Position numbers and translations under genes: made by a program. DNA of 64,000 bases, from positions 1-64,000 of the forward strand of contig JBDHTX010000026.1 of the NCBI GenBank assembly GCA_039808885.1. The letters are read 5' to 3'. Shown here piece by piece: positions 18,414 through 27,110 of this stretch. The notes below the pieces were generated by a model. The model searched no databases. It worked only from the letters and a program-made list of their open reading frames with translations, and was not told the origin of the DNA. Within the stretch, counting starts at the first letter, position 1; every line of letters begins with the position of its first letter. This DNA is from Dongia_A sp039808885. Its GTDB lineage: Bacteria; Pseudomonadota; Alphaproteobacteria; Dongiales; Dongiaceae.

Positions 18414-18977
18414 ATGAAAGTTTTGCTGGTGCTGGCGCATCCGCGCCGCACCTCGTTGAGCGGACACGCCGCGGACGCCTTCGCCGCCGCCGCGGCGGCG
18501 AACGGCCACGAGATCGAATGGGCCGACCTGGCATCCGAGGGCTTCGACCCCGTGCTCCGGGAGGCCGACGAGCCGGACTGGGACGATTCCGGGAAGGTCT
18601 ATTCCGAAGAGGTGCGCCGCGAGATGCGGCGCATCGAGCGCAACGAGGCCACCGTGATGATCTTTCCGGTCTGGTGGTGGTCCATGCCCGCGCTGCTCAA
18701 GGGCTGGATCGACCGGGTGTGGAACAATGGCTGGGCCTATGGCGCGCGCAACTTCCCGCAGCGGCGGGTCTGGATGATCGGCATCGCCGGCGCGACTGCC
18801 GAAGCCTTTGCCAAGCGAGGCTACGACACCGCCATCCGGACCCAGCTCGATGTCGGCATCCTGGATTATTGTGGCATCGCCGAGCGGCGGCTGGAATTGC
18901 TTTACGGTTCGATCGAGGGCGCGCCCTATCCGGCCGAGATCCTGAAACAGGCGCGTGCCCTCGGCGAGGAGTTCTAA
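18414..18977 (+). CDS. NAD(P)H-dependent flavin oxidoreductase (KefF/MdaB-like)
   Basis: A 187-residue flavodoxin-fold quinone reductase. MKVLLVLAHPRRTSLS is the FMN-binding N-terminus, and FPVWWWSMPALLKGWIDRVW is the family's central motif, followed by the W-A-Y-G loop. Likely two-electron reduction of quinones in the cytosol. ATG 18414 has GGAGG seven bases upstream. It converges with the HPP-CBS gene and the two stops overlap by four bases. Confidence 0.9.
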   Translation: MKVLLVLAHPRRTSLSGHAADAFAAAAAANGHEIEWADLASEGFDPVLREADEPDWDDSGKVYSEEVRREMRRIERNEATVMIFPVWWWSMPALLKGWIDRVWNNGWAYGARNFPQRRVWMIGIAGATAEAFAKRGYDTAIRTQLDVGILDYCGIAERRLELLYGSIEGAPYPAEILKQARALGEEF

Positions 18978-20116
18978 AGTCCCGAATCCGGGATCGGCGC
19001 GCCGCCGAACAGGACCTGGCGCGCCAGGGCCGCCAGCAGATCGGTCTGGGTGATCAGGCCCAGCACGCGGCGCTCATCGTCGATGATGACGGCAGCATGC
19101 TTGTGACCGTCGGACAGCACCTGCACCAGGCGCATGGCGGATTGCTCCGGAACCGCGGTGACGGCAGGCGCCGCGAGCGCCCCGATCGTGCCGGTCGCCT
19201 GCGCCAGTTCGCGCAATCCGACGATCCCGATGAGGTGCTGGTCTGCATCAAGCACCGGCAGGACGCGGACCTTGTGATCCAGCAGCAACTGGCGCGCGCG
19301 CTCCGGCGTATCATCCGTGCTTACGCTGATCACATCGCGCGACATCAGGTCCCGGCACAGCAGATCGCCATGGGTGCGCATCAGCGCCTGTTGCTCCACC
19401 TGGCGGACGATCTGCTCCAAATCGTTGCGATCGATGTCGAAGGTCTCATGCAGCGCGGCCAGGGCGGCGTCGATGTCCTCCGGCCGGATGCTGGCACGCT
19501 GCCGCGGCGGCTGGTCCTGGGTGCGGTGGATATTGGGCTGCGGCGGCGCCTTGTGCGGATAGGCGTGGCCGGAAAAGCGATGGAACAGGATTCCGAGGAC
19601 GACCAGCAGCGCCGAGTTCAGCGCCACCGGGGCGAGCGGGAACCAGTAGCCGTATTGCTCGATCAGCGGCCCGCCGAGGGCCGCGGTCAGGGCCGCCGCG
19701 CCGCCCGGCGGATGCAGCGCGCATGTCACCGACATGGCCAGGATGGCGAGGCCGAGCGCCAGGCCGAGGGCCAAAGCGGGCTCGGGCACGACGTGCGCGA
19801 CCAGCAGGCCGATGAAGGCCGAGAGCGTGTTGCCGCCAATGATCGGCCAGGGTTGTGCAAGCGGGCTGGCCGGCACCGCGAAGAGCAGGACGGCGGAAGC
19901 GCCGATCGGCGCCACGATCAGCGGCAGGTGCACGTCATGCCGGAACAGCAGGCCGCAGATCGCCGCGGTGATGCCGATGCCGGTAAGCGCCCCGAGGCTG
20001 GCCGCCGTGCGGTCGCGCAGGCTGGCGCCGGCGAGGATGGGTGTGAAGAGGCGAAAGCGCGGCGCCCCTCGGGCGGTCGGCTGCGGATCGCGGTCCTGTG
20101 GATCGGCTGGAATCAT
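18974..20116 (-). CDS. HPP family membrane protein with CBS-pair domain
   Basis: A 380-residue protein. The N-terminal half has four to five membrane segments with the HPP-family motif ALHPPGGAAALTA; the C-terminal half (about residues 255-365) is a CBS pair with LMSRDVISVSTDDTPE and VLGLITQTDLLAAL. HPP membrane domains have been linked to nitrite transport in plants and cyanobacteria; CBS pairs sense adenine nucleotides. ATG 20116 is preferred over the open frame to 20197, whose extra residues are Arg/Gly-rich and lack hydrophobic character. Confidence 0.88.
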   Translation of the reverse strand: MIPADPQDRDPQPTARGAPRFRLFTPILAGASLRDRTAASLGALTGIGITAAICGLLFRHDVHLPLIVAPIGASAVLLFAVPASPLAQPWPIIGGNTLSAFIGLLVAHVVPEPALALGLALGLAILAMSVTCALHPPGGAAALTAALGGPLIEQYGYWFPLAPVALNSALLVVLGILFHRFSGHAYPHKAPPQPNIHRTQDQPPRQRASIRPEDIDAALAALHETFDIDRNDLEQIVRQVEQQALMRTHGDLLCRDLMSRDVISVSTDDTPERARQLLLDHKVRVLPVLDADQHLIGIVGLRELAQATGTIGALAAPAVTAVPEQSAMRLVQVLSDGHKHAAVIIDDERRVLGLITQTDLLAALARQVLFGGAPIPDSGL

Positions 20117-20305
20117 GGAAAAGCGCCAGGCAGGGTGCCCGCCGCTTCTACCGGGCGATTGCGGCGCGATCAAGCCGCCGCGCCGCAGCCCTGCCATGCC
20201 CGAATTGCCCGGCCCGATTTCCGATGCTTGAAATATCCAGACGGCGAATAGGGCTTCACGCGGAAGGTGGACCGGGCGGACGCAGCTTGCGCCCGCCCGG
20301 TGTCA

Positions 20306-21706
20306 TCAGTAGCCGCCCTTCCCCGCCGGCTTCACGATCAGCTTGGTCCCGATCACGTGGATCACGCCCGAGATCAGCACCGTCGGCAGCGTCGCCGTCG
20401 TGTAGTCATAGGGGCTGTGGCTGACATAGGTCAGCGGGTTCAGCAGGTAGAGATAGGTGCCGCATCCGGCTGCCATGGCGATCAGCGCCGCCGGGTTGAA
20501 GCCGCCCCAGAAGGCGTATTTGCTCTGGCCGGTCTCGACGAAGACCGAGCGGATGTCGATGCGGCGGTTGCGCAGGAAGTAGTAGTCGAAGATCTGGATC
20601 CCGCAGAGCGGCGCGAAGGCCATGCCGATGAAGGCCAGGAACGAGCCGAAATTGGCGAAGAACAGCTCCGGGATGAACAGCCCGACCAGGACCACCGGCG
20701 CGATGGTCAGCAGCAGCAGCATCGGCCAGGACAGCTTGTCGAGCGCCGGGAAATGCCGCAGGCCGATGGCCGAGGCATAGACGCCGGCCACCGCCGTGCC
20801 GAGATTGGCCGCCGCCACGAACGCCAACGCGATGATGCCATAGGTCGGCCCGCCGACCGAGCGCAGCCATTCCGACGGGTCCGAGATCTGCAGCGCCAGG
20901 ATGCCGGCGATGCCGATCAGCGAAAGCGTCGGCACCGGGGCCGCCATGCCGATCATGATCGGCACGGCCGCCGTGCGACCGCGCGGGGCCATGCGGACCA
21001 TGGCGCCGATATAAGGCCACCAGGACAGCAGCGAGACGAGGCCGATCTCGACGCCCGTCGTGTAGTCCCATAGCGGATCGCCGGAGGAATAGGCCGGCTG
21101 CGCCGCCTCGATGTCGGTCCAGCGCTGGCTCAGCAGGATGTAGAGCATCCAGAAGCCGACGAAGACGTGGGCGACCAGGATCTTCGAGATGCGGTCGACG
21201 CCGCTGGACCCCTTCAGCAGGAAGATGAAGACCAGCGCGCAGGCCAGGAAGATGGTGGCCGGCACGATGACCGCATTGTCGCCGTCGGGAATGACGCCGA
21301 GGGCGATCAGCAGCTGGGTCGTCGACTTGGCGAAGAAGATCAGCAGCAGCGAGTTCCAGCCCACGATCGAGAGCTGCTGCATGATGGACGGGACGATCCA
21401 GCCCTTGGTCCCGAAGGACGGCTTGCTCGAGGCGATGGAATCCACCCCGAAGCGGATGCAGATCGGCACCGCGGCGAGCGCGACGATCAGCATGCCGATC
21501 ATGCTGCCGGCGAACAGGGCCATGAAGCCCTTGGTGAAGCCGAGATAATAGCCGGTGTATTCGCCGATGATGTAGCACCAGGTCGCGGCCGCGGCTGTCG
21601 CCAGCGAGATGCCGAGCTGCCACGGGCCCCAGGTGCGCTCCGAGCGCAGCAGCGGCCACGCGCTTTTGTCGGCCTCGGCCAGGGCGTCTTGCGTGAGGTC
21701 GCTCAT
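20306..21706 (-). CDS. NCS1 family permease (cytosine/allantoin type)
   Basis: A 466-residue, 12-helix permease of the nucleobase:cation symporter-1 family. Diagnostic stretches include ERTWGPWQLGISLATAAAA near the start, GWIVPSIMQQLSIVGWNS and the late FFLRN-type loop before helix 11 (DYYFLRNRRID). The substrate could be a nucleobase, hydantoin or a quaternary/methylated compound. ATG 21706 overlaps the stop of a 53-residue membrane protein (ATGA), and both follow an aldehyde dehydrogenase gene in one operon. Confidence 0.9.
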   Translation of the reverse strand: MSDLTQDALAEADKSAWPLLRSERTWGPWQLGISLATAAAATWCYIIGEYTGYYLGFTKGFMALFAGSMIGMLIVALAAVPICIRFGVDSIASSKPSFGTKGWIVPSIMQQLSIVGWNSLLLIFFAKSTTQLLIALGVIPDGDNAVIVPATIFLACALVFIFLLKGSSGVDRISKILVAHVFVGFWMLYILLSQRWTDIEAAQPAYSSGDPLWDYTTGVEIGLVSLLSWWPYIGAMVRMAPRGRTAAVPIMIGMAAPVPTLSLIGIAGILALQISDPSEWLRSVGGPTYGIIALAFVAAANLGTAVAGVYASAIGLRHFPALDKLSWPMLLLLTIAPVVLVGLFIPELFFANFGSFLAFIGMAFAPLCGIQIFDYYFLRNRRIDIRSVFVETGQSKYAFWGGFNPAALIAMAAGCGTYLYLLNPLTYVSHSPYDYTTATLPTVLISGVIHVIGTKLIVKPAGKGGY

Positions 21707-21864
21707 GACACCCACCCCACGATCAGCGCCGCGATGGGCAGCGCCACGCCGAGAACGATGAGCCAGAACCAGCTCGATCCGTCGAAATCCTCACCCTCGC
21801 CGCCGGGGCTTTCGAGCGCGCGGATGCGGCGCTCGAGCTCGGCGGGCATTTGCTGCGTTGCCAT
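21703..21864 (-). CDS. 53-residue single-pass membrane protein coupled to NCS1 permease
   Basis: MATQQMPAELERRIRALESP is followed by a short acidic stretch and one hydrophobic helix, SSWFWLIVLGVALPIAALIV, ending GWVS. Start ATG 21864 has GGGGAG six bases upstream. Its TGA overlaps the permease ATG by four bases, so translation is coupled. It lies 31 bases after the ALDH stop. I know of no named family; the arrangement recalls the small partner subunits of sodium-solute symporters. It may assemble with the permease (inference). Confidence 0.8.
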   Translation of the reverse strand: MATQQMPAELERRIRALESPGGEGEDFDGSSWFWLIVLGVALPIAALIVGWVS

Positions 21865-21895
21865 GTTTCACTCCCCTGATTTTTGGCAGTCGCGG

Positions 21896-23404
21896 TCAGT
21901 TCTTCTTGAACGCTTCCTCGCTCTTGTACGGGAACCACCAGAAGTCCTGGTTCGAGGCCTTCGGGTCGATCATCACGAACTTGGTGTTCTGGAACTGGGC
22001 CAGGCCCTCGGGGCCGAGCTGGCGGCCGGTGCCGGACAGCTTGCGCCCGCCGAAGGGCAGCGCGTCGTTGTCGAGCAGCGGCGCGTTGACCCAGAGGATG
22101 CCGCTCTCGATCTCGTTGACCGCGCGGAACGCCTCGTCCATGTCGAGCGTGTAGAGATTGGCGCCGAGGCCGTAGCGCGAGCGGTTGGCGAGCGTGATCG
22201 CCTCGTCGAAATCCTTCACCCGGCAGATCGGCGCGACGGGGCCGAAGGGCTCCTCGTTCAGGATCTCCATGTCCGGCGTCACCCCGGTCAGGATCGTCGG
22301 CTCGACGAACCAGCCGCGGTTGAGATTGGCAGGTCGGCCGCCGCCCACCACCGCCTTGGCGCCCTCCTTGCGGGCGTTCGCCATCATGCCCTCGAAGCGC
22401 TCGCGCTGCTTGCGGGTGGCGAGCGGCCCCATGTCGACCTGCTCCAGGCCATTGCCGACGCGCAGCTTGCGCACTTCCTTGGCCAGGCCATCGACGAAGG
22501 CGTCGTGGATGTCCTGGTGCACGTAGAAGCGCTCGGCCGAGGTGCAGACCTGGCCGCAATTGAGATAGGCGGCGAAGGCGGCGCCCTTCACCGCCATGTC
22601 CAGCGGCGCCGAGGGCATGATGATCATCGGGTCGTTGCCGGAGGCCTCGATGAGGCAGGGCTTGAAGCTGTCGGCGCAGGTGCGCGCCACCGCCTGGCCG
22701 ACGGCGACGGAGCCGGTATAGGCGACGCCATGGGTGCCGTTGCTGGCGATCAGCCGCTGGCCCACCCGGGCGCCGCCGGTCACCACCTGCATCAGGCCCT
22801 TGGGCAGCGGCTTGAACAGCTCCATGAACTTGAGCGTGGTCAGGCTGGTCTGCTCGTGCGGCTTCACGATGACCGCGTTGCCGGCGGCCAGCGCCGCCGC
22901 CGCCTCCCAGCACAGCAGGACCAGCGGATAGTTGAACGGCAGGACGATGACGATGGTGCCGAGCGGCTCCTTGATCGCGAAATGGAACTGGCCCGGCACC
23001 GTGTTGCCGGCCAGCCGCCCGGTCTCGTGCCGCGCCACCTCGGCGTAGTAGTCGATCGCGGTCGCGCACCAGGAGATCTCGTCGACCGATTCCTTGAACG
23101 GCTTGCCCTCCTCGCGCGTCAGGTGCTCGGCATAGAGCGCCTTGTCGCGGCGGATGGCGGCGGCGATGTCGTGCAGGATGACGGCGCGGCTGCGCGTGTC
23201 CTGGGCGCACCAGGCCTTGCGCGCGGCATTGGCGACAGCGATGGCTTGGTCGACCTCGGCGTCGGTCGCGTCGGCAATGTGGCCGATGCGGTCCTCCGTC
23301 GCCGGGTCGATCACGTCGAGTTGCGCCGTGCTGGCGCTGGCGGTCCAGGCGCCATCCACGTACAGCGTGCCGGACAGGCGCTTGAAATCGTTCAAGGCGG
23401 TCAT
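21896..23404 (-). CDS. NAD(P)-dependent aldehyde dehydrogenase
   Basis: A 502-residue ALDH-superfamily enzyme. The catalytic Cys is in YLNCGQVCTSAERFY (the second Cys, about residue 289), the general-base Glu in CLIEASGNDP (about 254), and the Rossmann GSVAVGQ loop and C-terminal EEPFGPVAPICRVKDFDEA are intact. EASGNDP differs from the common ELGG. ATG 23404 follows a GGGAGC ribosome site; the longer frame is rejected. It heads an operon with a small membrane protein and an NCS1 permease and is divergent from an XRE-cupin regulator. Confidence 0.93.
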   Translation of the reverse strand: MTALNDFKRLSGTLYVDGAWTASASTAQLDVIDPATEDRIGHIADATDAEVDQAIAVANAARKAWCAQDTRSRAVILHDIAAAIRRDKALYAEHLTREEGKPFKESVDEISWCATAIDYYAEVARHETGRLAGNTVPGQFHFAIKEPLGTIVIVLPFNYPLVLLCWEAAAALAAGNAVIVKPHEQTSLTTLKFMELFKPLPKGLMQVVTGGARVGQRLIASNGTHGVAYTGSVAVGQAVARTCADSFKPCLIEASGNDPMIIMPSAPLDMAVKGAAFAAYLNCGQVCTSAERFYVHQDIHDAFVDGLAKEVRKLRVGNGLEQVDMGPLATRKQRERFEGMMANARKEGAKAVVGGGRPANLNRGWFVEPTILTGVTPDMEILNEEPFGPVAPICRVKDFDEAITLANRSRYGLGANLYTLDMDEAFRAVNEIESGILWVNAPLLDNDALPFGGRKLSGTGRQLGPEGLAQFQNTKFVMIDPKASNQDFWWFPYKSEEAFKKN

Positions 23405-23442
23405 TGCGATGCTCCCCTGATCGCGGCGGCCGTGAAGCCGCG

Positions 23443-23484
23443 GCGCCATTTTGACTGTTTAATTTTTTTTAAATCTGCGCCATT
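23443..23484. promoter_or_regulatory. AT-rich divergent control region with repeated GCGCCATT
   Basis: Between ALDH (start 23404) and the XRE-cupin regulator, GCGCCATT occurs twice as a direct repeat (23443-23450, 23477-23484) flanking a TTTAA-T6-TTAAA inverted repeat. This is the only AT-rich patch of the 143-base gap and a reasonable place for the shared promoter and operator; binding is inferred. Confidence 0.4.
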
Positions 23485-23547
23485 GTTCGTTTATACCGCA
23501 AGCGGATTCAATTCCGGCGCATCGCCCGCTGCGGACAAAGCCCTTCT

Positions 23548-24231
23548 GTGCAGACAGGGGCCGTGTTAGTTAGCCGGCCCATCGATGTCCGGGGATCGCA
23601 GGTGCGCGTGACGAAACAGCCGAAGACCATCAGGAAGAAGACGGCCAAGGCTGTCCGGAGCAAGAAGACCGACAATCACGCTGTCGAACTCGGCGTCGGC
23701 GCACGGCTGAAGGCGGTGCGCGAGCAGGCCGGGCTGACCCAGCGCGAGCTGGCGCGGCGCGCCGGCGTCACCAACGTCACCGTCTCATTGATCGAGCAGG
23801 AAAGCCACGCGCCTTCCCTCGCTTCGCTGCACCGCATCCTCACGGCGATCCCGATCACCATGGCGGAATTCTTCGCCCTGCCGGTGACCAAGCAGGACAT
23901 CCTGTTCTACGAACATGACGATCTGGCGGTGGTGACGCGCGGCAGCGCCGACCTCCGCGTGCTGGGCGCCGAGCGGCGCGACAAGAAGCTGCAACTGTTC
24001 TTCGAACGCTACGCCCCCGGCGCCCATACGGGCGACGAGCCGATCGTGCATGACGGCGAGACCGCCGCCGTGGTCGTGCAGGGCTCGGTCGAAGTCGAGG
24101 TCGGCGGCCAGCGCAGGCGCATCCATGCCGGCGGCGGCTTCCAGATCCTCGGCAAGCAGCCCTACCGCCTGACCAATCCCGGCCGCCAGACCGCAATCGT
24201 CGTCTGCGCCTGCACGCCGTCGCTGGTCTAG
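23548..24231 (+). CDS. XRE-cupin transcriptional regulator (PuuR-like)
   Basis: A protein of about 205-227 residues. A basic N-terminal extension with many Lys is followed by an HTH_3 domain (RLKAVREQAGLTQRELARRA, about residues 53-105) and a C-terminal cupin (GEVxxVVQGSVEVEVGGQRR-type strand order, about 150-220). Such regulators sense small amines or their aldehydes. The GTG at 23548 is the longest start; GTG codons around residues 19-21 are alternatives. It sits between two operons, ALDH-permease on one side and cupin-flavoenzyme on the other, so it probably controls both (inference). Confidence 0.85.
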   Translation: MQTGAVLVSRPIDVRGSQVRVTKQPKTIRKKTAKAVRSKKTDNHAVELGVGARLKAVREQAGLTQRELARRAGVTNVTVSLIEQESHAPSLASLHRILTAIPITMAEFFALPVTKQDILFYEHDDLAVVTRGSADLRVLGAERRDKKLQLFFERYAPGAHTGDEPIVHDGETAAVVVQGSVEVEVGGQRRRIHAGGGFQILGKQPYRLTNPGRQTAIVVCACTPSLV

Positions 24232-24289
24232 GGCGCATTGCCGTCGCGACGGCGCATGACTAGGCTTCGAGCAACTGGGAGAGCCGCCA

Positions 24290-24649
24290 ATGACAAGCAA
24301 GACCGTCGTCCAGTTCAAGAAGTCGGAACGCAGTTTCAGCGCCTATGGCGGGCCGCCGGGCCAGGCGACCATCGCGCGGCTGGTCGGGCCGGACATCAGC
24401 AGGACGATGGGTGCCGGCATCGCCACCTTCGACGGCTGCTCGATCGAGTGGACCGTGCTCTATGACGAGCTGATCGTGGTGCTGGAAGGCGCCTTCCGCC
24501 TCGTCGTCGGCGACAAGACCTTCACCTGCACGCCGGGCGACGTGCTCTGGATCCCGGAGAACACGCCGCTCAGATACGAGGGCGACAAGGCGACGGTGTT
24601 CTATGCGCTCCATCCCGTCGACTGGCGGCAGAAGCACGGCTTGGCCTAG
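24290..24649 (+). CDS. EutQ-like cupin protein
   Basis: A 119-residue single-cupin protein. The core reads WTVLYDELIVVLEGAFRL followed by GDVLWIPENTPLRYEG, the arrangement found in EutQ-like and small ethanolamine-associated cupins. Enzymatic activity is unproven in this family. It starts 58 bases after the regulator and ends 15 bases before the flavoenzyme, so these genes form one operon; an accessory role in the same amine or aldehyde pathway is likely. Confidence 0.82.
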   Translation: MTSKTVVQFKKSERSFSAYGGPPGQATIARLVGPDISRTMGAGIATFDGCSIEWTVLYDELIVVLEGAFRLVVGDKTFTCTPGDVLWIPENTPLRYEGDKATVFYALHPVDWRQKHGLA

Positions 24650-24664
24650 AGGAAGACGCAGATC

Positions 24665-26617
24665 GTGACCAGCAAGCTACCGCATCTCTTCTCGCCCATC
24701 CGCATCCGCGGGCTGGAGATCAGGAACCGCATCCTCTCCACCGGCCACGACACCACGCTGATCAGCGGCGGCGTGCCGAACGACGCGCTGATCGCCTATC
24801 ACGAGGCGCGCGCCAAGGGCGGCGCCGGGCTCATCGTCGTACAGGCGGCCGGCGTGCATGAGAGCGCCAAATACACCTCCCACGTCCTGATGGCATCCGA
24901 GGAAAGCGTCCCCGGCTATCGCCGCCTCGCGGAGACGGTGCACAAGCACGGCTGCAAGATCTTCGGCCAGCTGTTCCATCCGGGACGCGAGATCATGGAA
25001 AGCCAGGACGGCTCCATGCCCGTCGCCTATGCGCCCTCTGCCGTGCCGAACGAACGCTTCCACGTCATGCCGCGGCCGATGACCAAGGCGATGATCGACG
25101 AGGTGGTGAAGGGCTATGGCGAGAGCGCGGCGCGGCTGCGCGGCGCCGGGCTCGACGGGCTGGAGATCGTCGCCAGCCACGGCTACCTGCCGGCGCAGTT
25201 CCTCAACCCGCGGGTCAACCTGCGCAGCGACGACTATGGCGGCGGCTTCGAGAACCGCCTGCGCTTCCTGAAGGAGGTGATCGCCGCCGTCCGCGCCCAT
25301 GTCGACGATGCCTGCATCGTCGGCCTGCGGATCAGCGGCGATGAGAAGGACCCGGACGGATTGCAGGAATCCGAGAGCCTGCAGGCGATCGTCGCGGTGG
25401 GCGATCTGGTGGACTACGTCAACGTCATCGCCGGCTCCTCCGCCGGCTTCGGGGCGGCCGTCCATATCGCCCCGCCCATGGCGATCGGCAACGCCTATGT
25501 GGCGCCCTTCGCCGCGGCGGTGAAGGCCAAGGTGAAGGCCGCCGTCTTCGTCGCTGGGCGCATCAACCAGCCGCAGGACGGCGAGAAGGTCATCGCCTCA
25601 GGCCAGGCCGACATGGTCGGCATGACACGGGCGATGATCTGCGACCCGGAGATGCCGGGCAAGGCGGAGGCCGGGCGGCTCGACGACGTGCGCGCCTGCA
25701 TCGCTTGCAACCAGGCCTGCATCGGCCATTTCCACATGGGCTATCCGATCTCCTGCATCCAGCATCCGGAAACCGGGCGCGAGCTGACATACGGCACGCT
25801 GGCCAAGGCGGCGAAGCGCAAGAAGGTCATGGTGGTGGGCGGCGGCCCCGGCGGCATGAAGGCCGCCGCCGTCGCCGCCGCGCGCGGCCACGCCGTGACG
25901 CTCTATGAGGCCGCCGAACGCCTCGGCGGCCAGACGCTGCTGGCCCAGGCCCTGCCCGGCCGCGCCGAATTCGGCGGCATCGTCACCAACCTCGCCCGCG
26001 AGATGGAGCTGGCCGGCGTCCGCGTCCTGCTGCGCCAGAAGGTCACCCGCGCTCTCGTCGAGGCGGAGAAACCGGATGCGGTGATCGTCGCCACCGGCGC
26101 CACGCCGCGCGCGGCGGAGATCGAAGGCGTGGAGACCGGCCACGTGGTCAATGCCTGGCAGGTGATCCGCAACGAGGTCAATGTCGGCCCGTCGGTGGCG
26201 ATCGCCGATTGGCGCTGCGACTGGATCGGCATGGGCGTCGCCGAGATGCTGGCGCGCCAGGGCTGCCGGGTGCGGCTCTGCGTCGACGGCTACATGGCCG
26301 GCCAGCGCATCCACCAATACGTCCGCGACCATTGGGTCGGGCAACTGCACAAGCTGGGCGTCGAGATCGTGCCCTATGCGCGGATCTACGGCGTCGACGG
26401 CAGCACGGTGTATTTCCAGCACGCCACCAGCGGCGAGCCGATCATTTTCGAGGACATCGATACGCTGGTCGCCTCGCTCGGCCATCACCGCGCGGCCGCG
26501 CTGGAGGACGAACTCGCCGGCTGGGCCGGGGAAGTCCACCTGGTCGGCGATTGCGTGACGCCGCGCACGGCGGAGGAAGCGGTGCTGGAGGGACTCAAAG
26601 TTGCGGCCGCGCTGTGA
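24665..26617 (+). CDS. OYE/TMADH-like NADH:flavin oxidoreductase with FAD/NAD domain
   Basis: A 650-residue protein of the trimethylamine dehydrogenase/2,4-dienoyl-CoA reductase type. Residues 1-335 are the Old Yellow Enzyme barrel (FSPIRIRGLEIRNRI start, ASHGYLPAQFLNPRVN), residues 335-365 hold the [4Fe-4S] cysteines in CIACNQACIGH...SCIQ, and from 385 a Rossmann FAD site, KVMVVGGGPGGMKAA, leads the C-terminal half. Relatives demethylate tertiary amines such as dimethylglycine or N-methylproline. With the ALDH and permease operon nearby, a methylated-amine catabolic role is plausible but not shown. Start is GTG 24665. Confidence 0.9.
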   Translation: MTSKLPHLFSPIRIRGLEIRNRILSTGHDTTLISGGVPNDALIAYHEARAKGGAGLIVVQAAGVHESAKYTSHVLMASEESVPGYRRLAETVHKHGCKIFGQLFHPGREIMESQDGSMPVAYAPSAVPNERFHVMPRPMTKAMIDEVVKGYGESAARLRGAGLDGLEIVASHGYLPAQFLNPRVNLRSDDYGGGFENRLRFLKEVIAAVRAHVDDACIVGLRISGDEKDPDGLQESESLQAIVAVGDLVDYVNVIAGSSAGFGAAVHIAPPMAIGNAYVAPFAAAVKAKVKAAVFVAGRINQPQDGEKVIASGQADMVGMTRAMICDPEMPGKAEAGRLDDVRACIACNQACIGHFHMGYPISCIQHPETGRELTYGTLAKAAKRKKVMVVGGGPGGMKAAAVAAARGHAVTLYEAAERLGGQTLLAQALPGRAEFGGIVTNLAREMELAGVRVLLRQKVTRALVEAEKPDAVIVATGATPRAAEIEGVETGHVVNAWQVIRNEVNVGPSVAIADWRCDWIGMGVAEMLARQGCRVRLCVDGYMAGQRIHQYVRDHWVGQLHKLGVEIVPYARIYGVDGSTVYFQHATSGEPIIFEDIDTLVASLGHHRAAALEDELAGWAGEVHLVGDCVTPRTAEEAVLEGLKVAAAL

Positions 26618-27110
26618 GGCGCAGCCGCGAGTGTCGTGGGAGTATGGGTGTTAACGTCGGGACTACGATCTCTCTCGACGAAGGCCAATCCGGCAGCCGC
26701 CTCCGTCTTTCGTCATAGGCAGAATGCCGGGTCTTTGTTTAAAGACTGTTAAAATGCCCGGGACCTCTCCCGGAGCGTCGGAATTAACCAAGTTCGCCGC
26801 GCGACCCAGGCCCGATTAGGGTTGCTGAAAGACGCTCCGCAACCCTGGCGTTTGAGCAACACTCGACAGAAAACCATGACAATCCTGCATGTGTGCTTAA
26901 CCGAATTTGCAGGCGCTATGGGCGGTTGAGCCGCAAAGCCGCGGTATTCCGCGAGAGCTACGGTTAACGCCCGATTCCATCAAAATCGCGCCAAGTGTAA
27001 CCTTGATCACCCAGTGTGGCCGGTGCTGTTGACGCCGGCGTGGCGTCACGGAACGATCACCCCACAAAAGATTACCGGGCGTTTACCTTCGGCAACTTGG
27101 GGAGCATGAC
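26618..27110. other. Hairpin-rich intergenic region
   Basis: No credible gene is seen in this 493-base gap. It contains several perfect hairpins: 26731-26746 (GTCTTT/AAAGAC), 26758-26773 (CCGGGA/TCCCGG), 26818-26846 (AGGGTTGC/GCAACCCT) and 27031-27047 (GACGCC/GGCGTC). The third hairpin's loop is complementary to 26771-26779. TTAA, rare in this GC-rich genome, occurs repeatedly. It may be a long leader of the 79-residue gene, a separate RNA, or both. Confidence 0.7.
26728..26850 (+). ncRNA. Candidate structured RNA with pseudoknot-like pairing
   Basis: CGGAGCGTC (26771-26779) is a perfect 9-base complement of GACGCTCCG (26831-26839), which is almost wholly in the 13-base loop of the hairpin AGGGTTGC/GCAACCCT (26818-26846). 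The first arm also overlaps a second hairpin (26758-26773), so folds compete, as in cis-regulatory RNAs. The strand is assumed from the downstream gene. No known RNA class was recognised. Confidence 0.35.
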
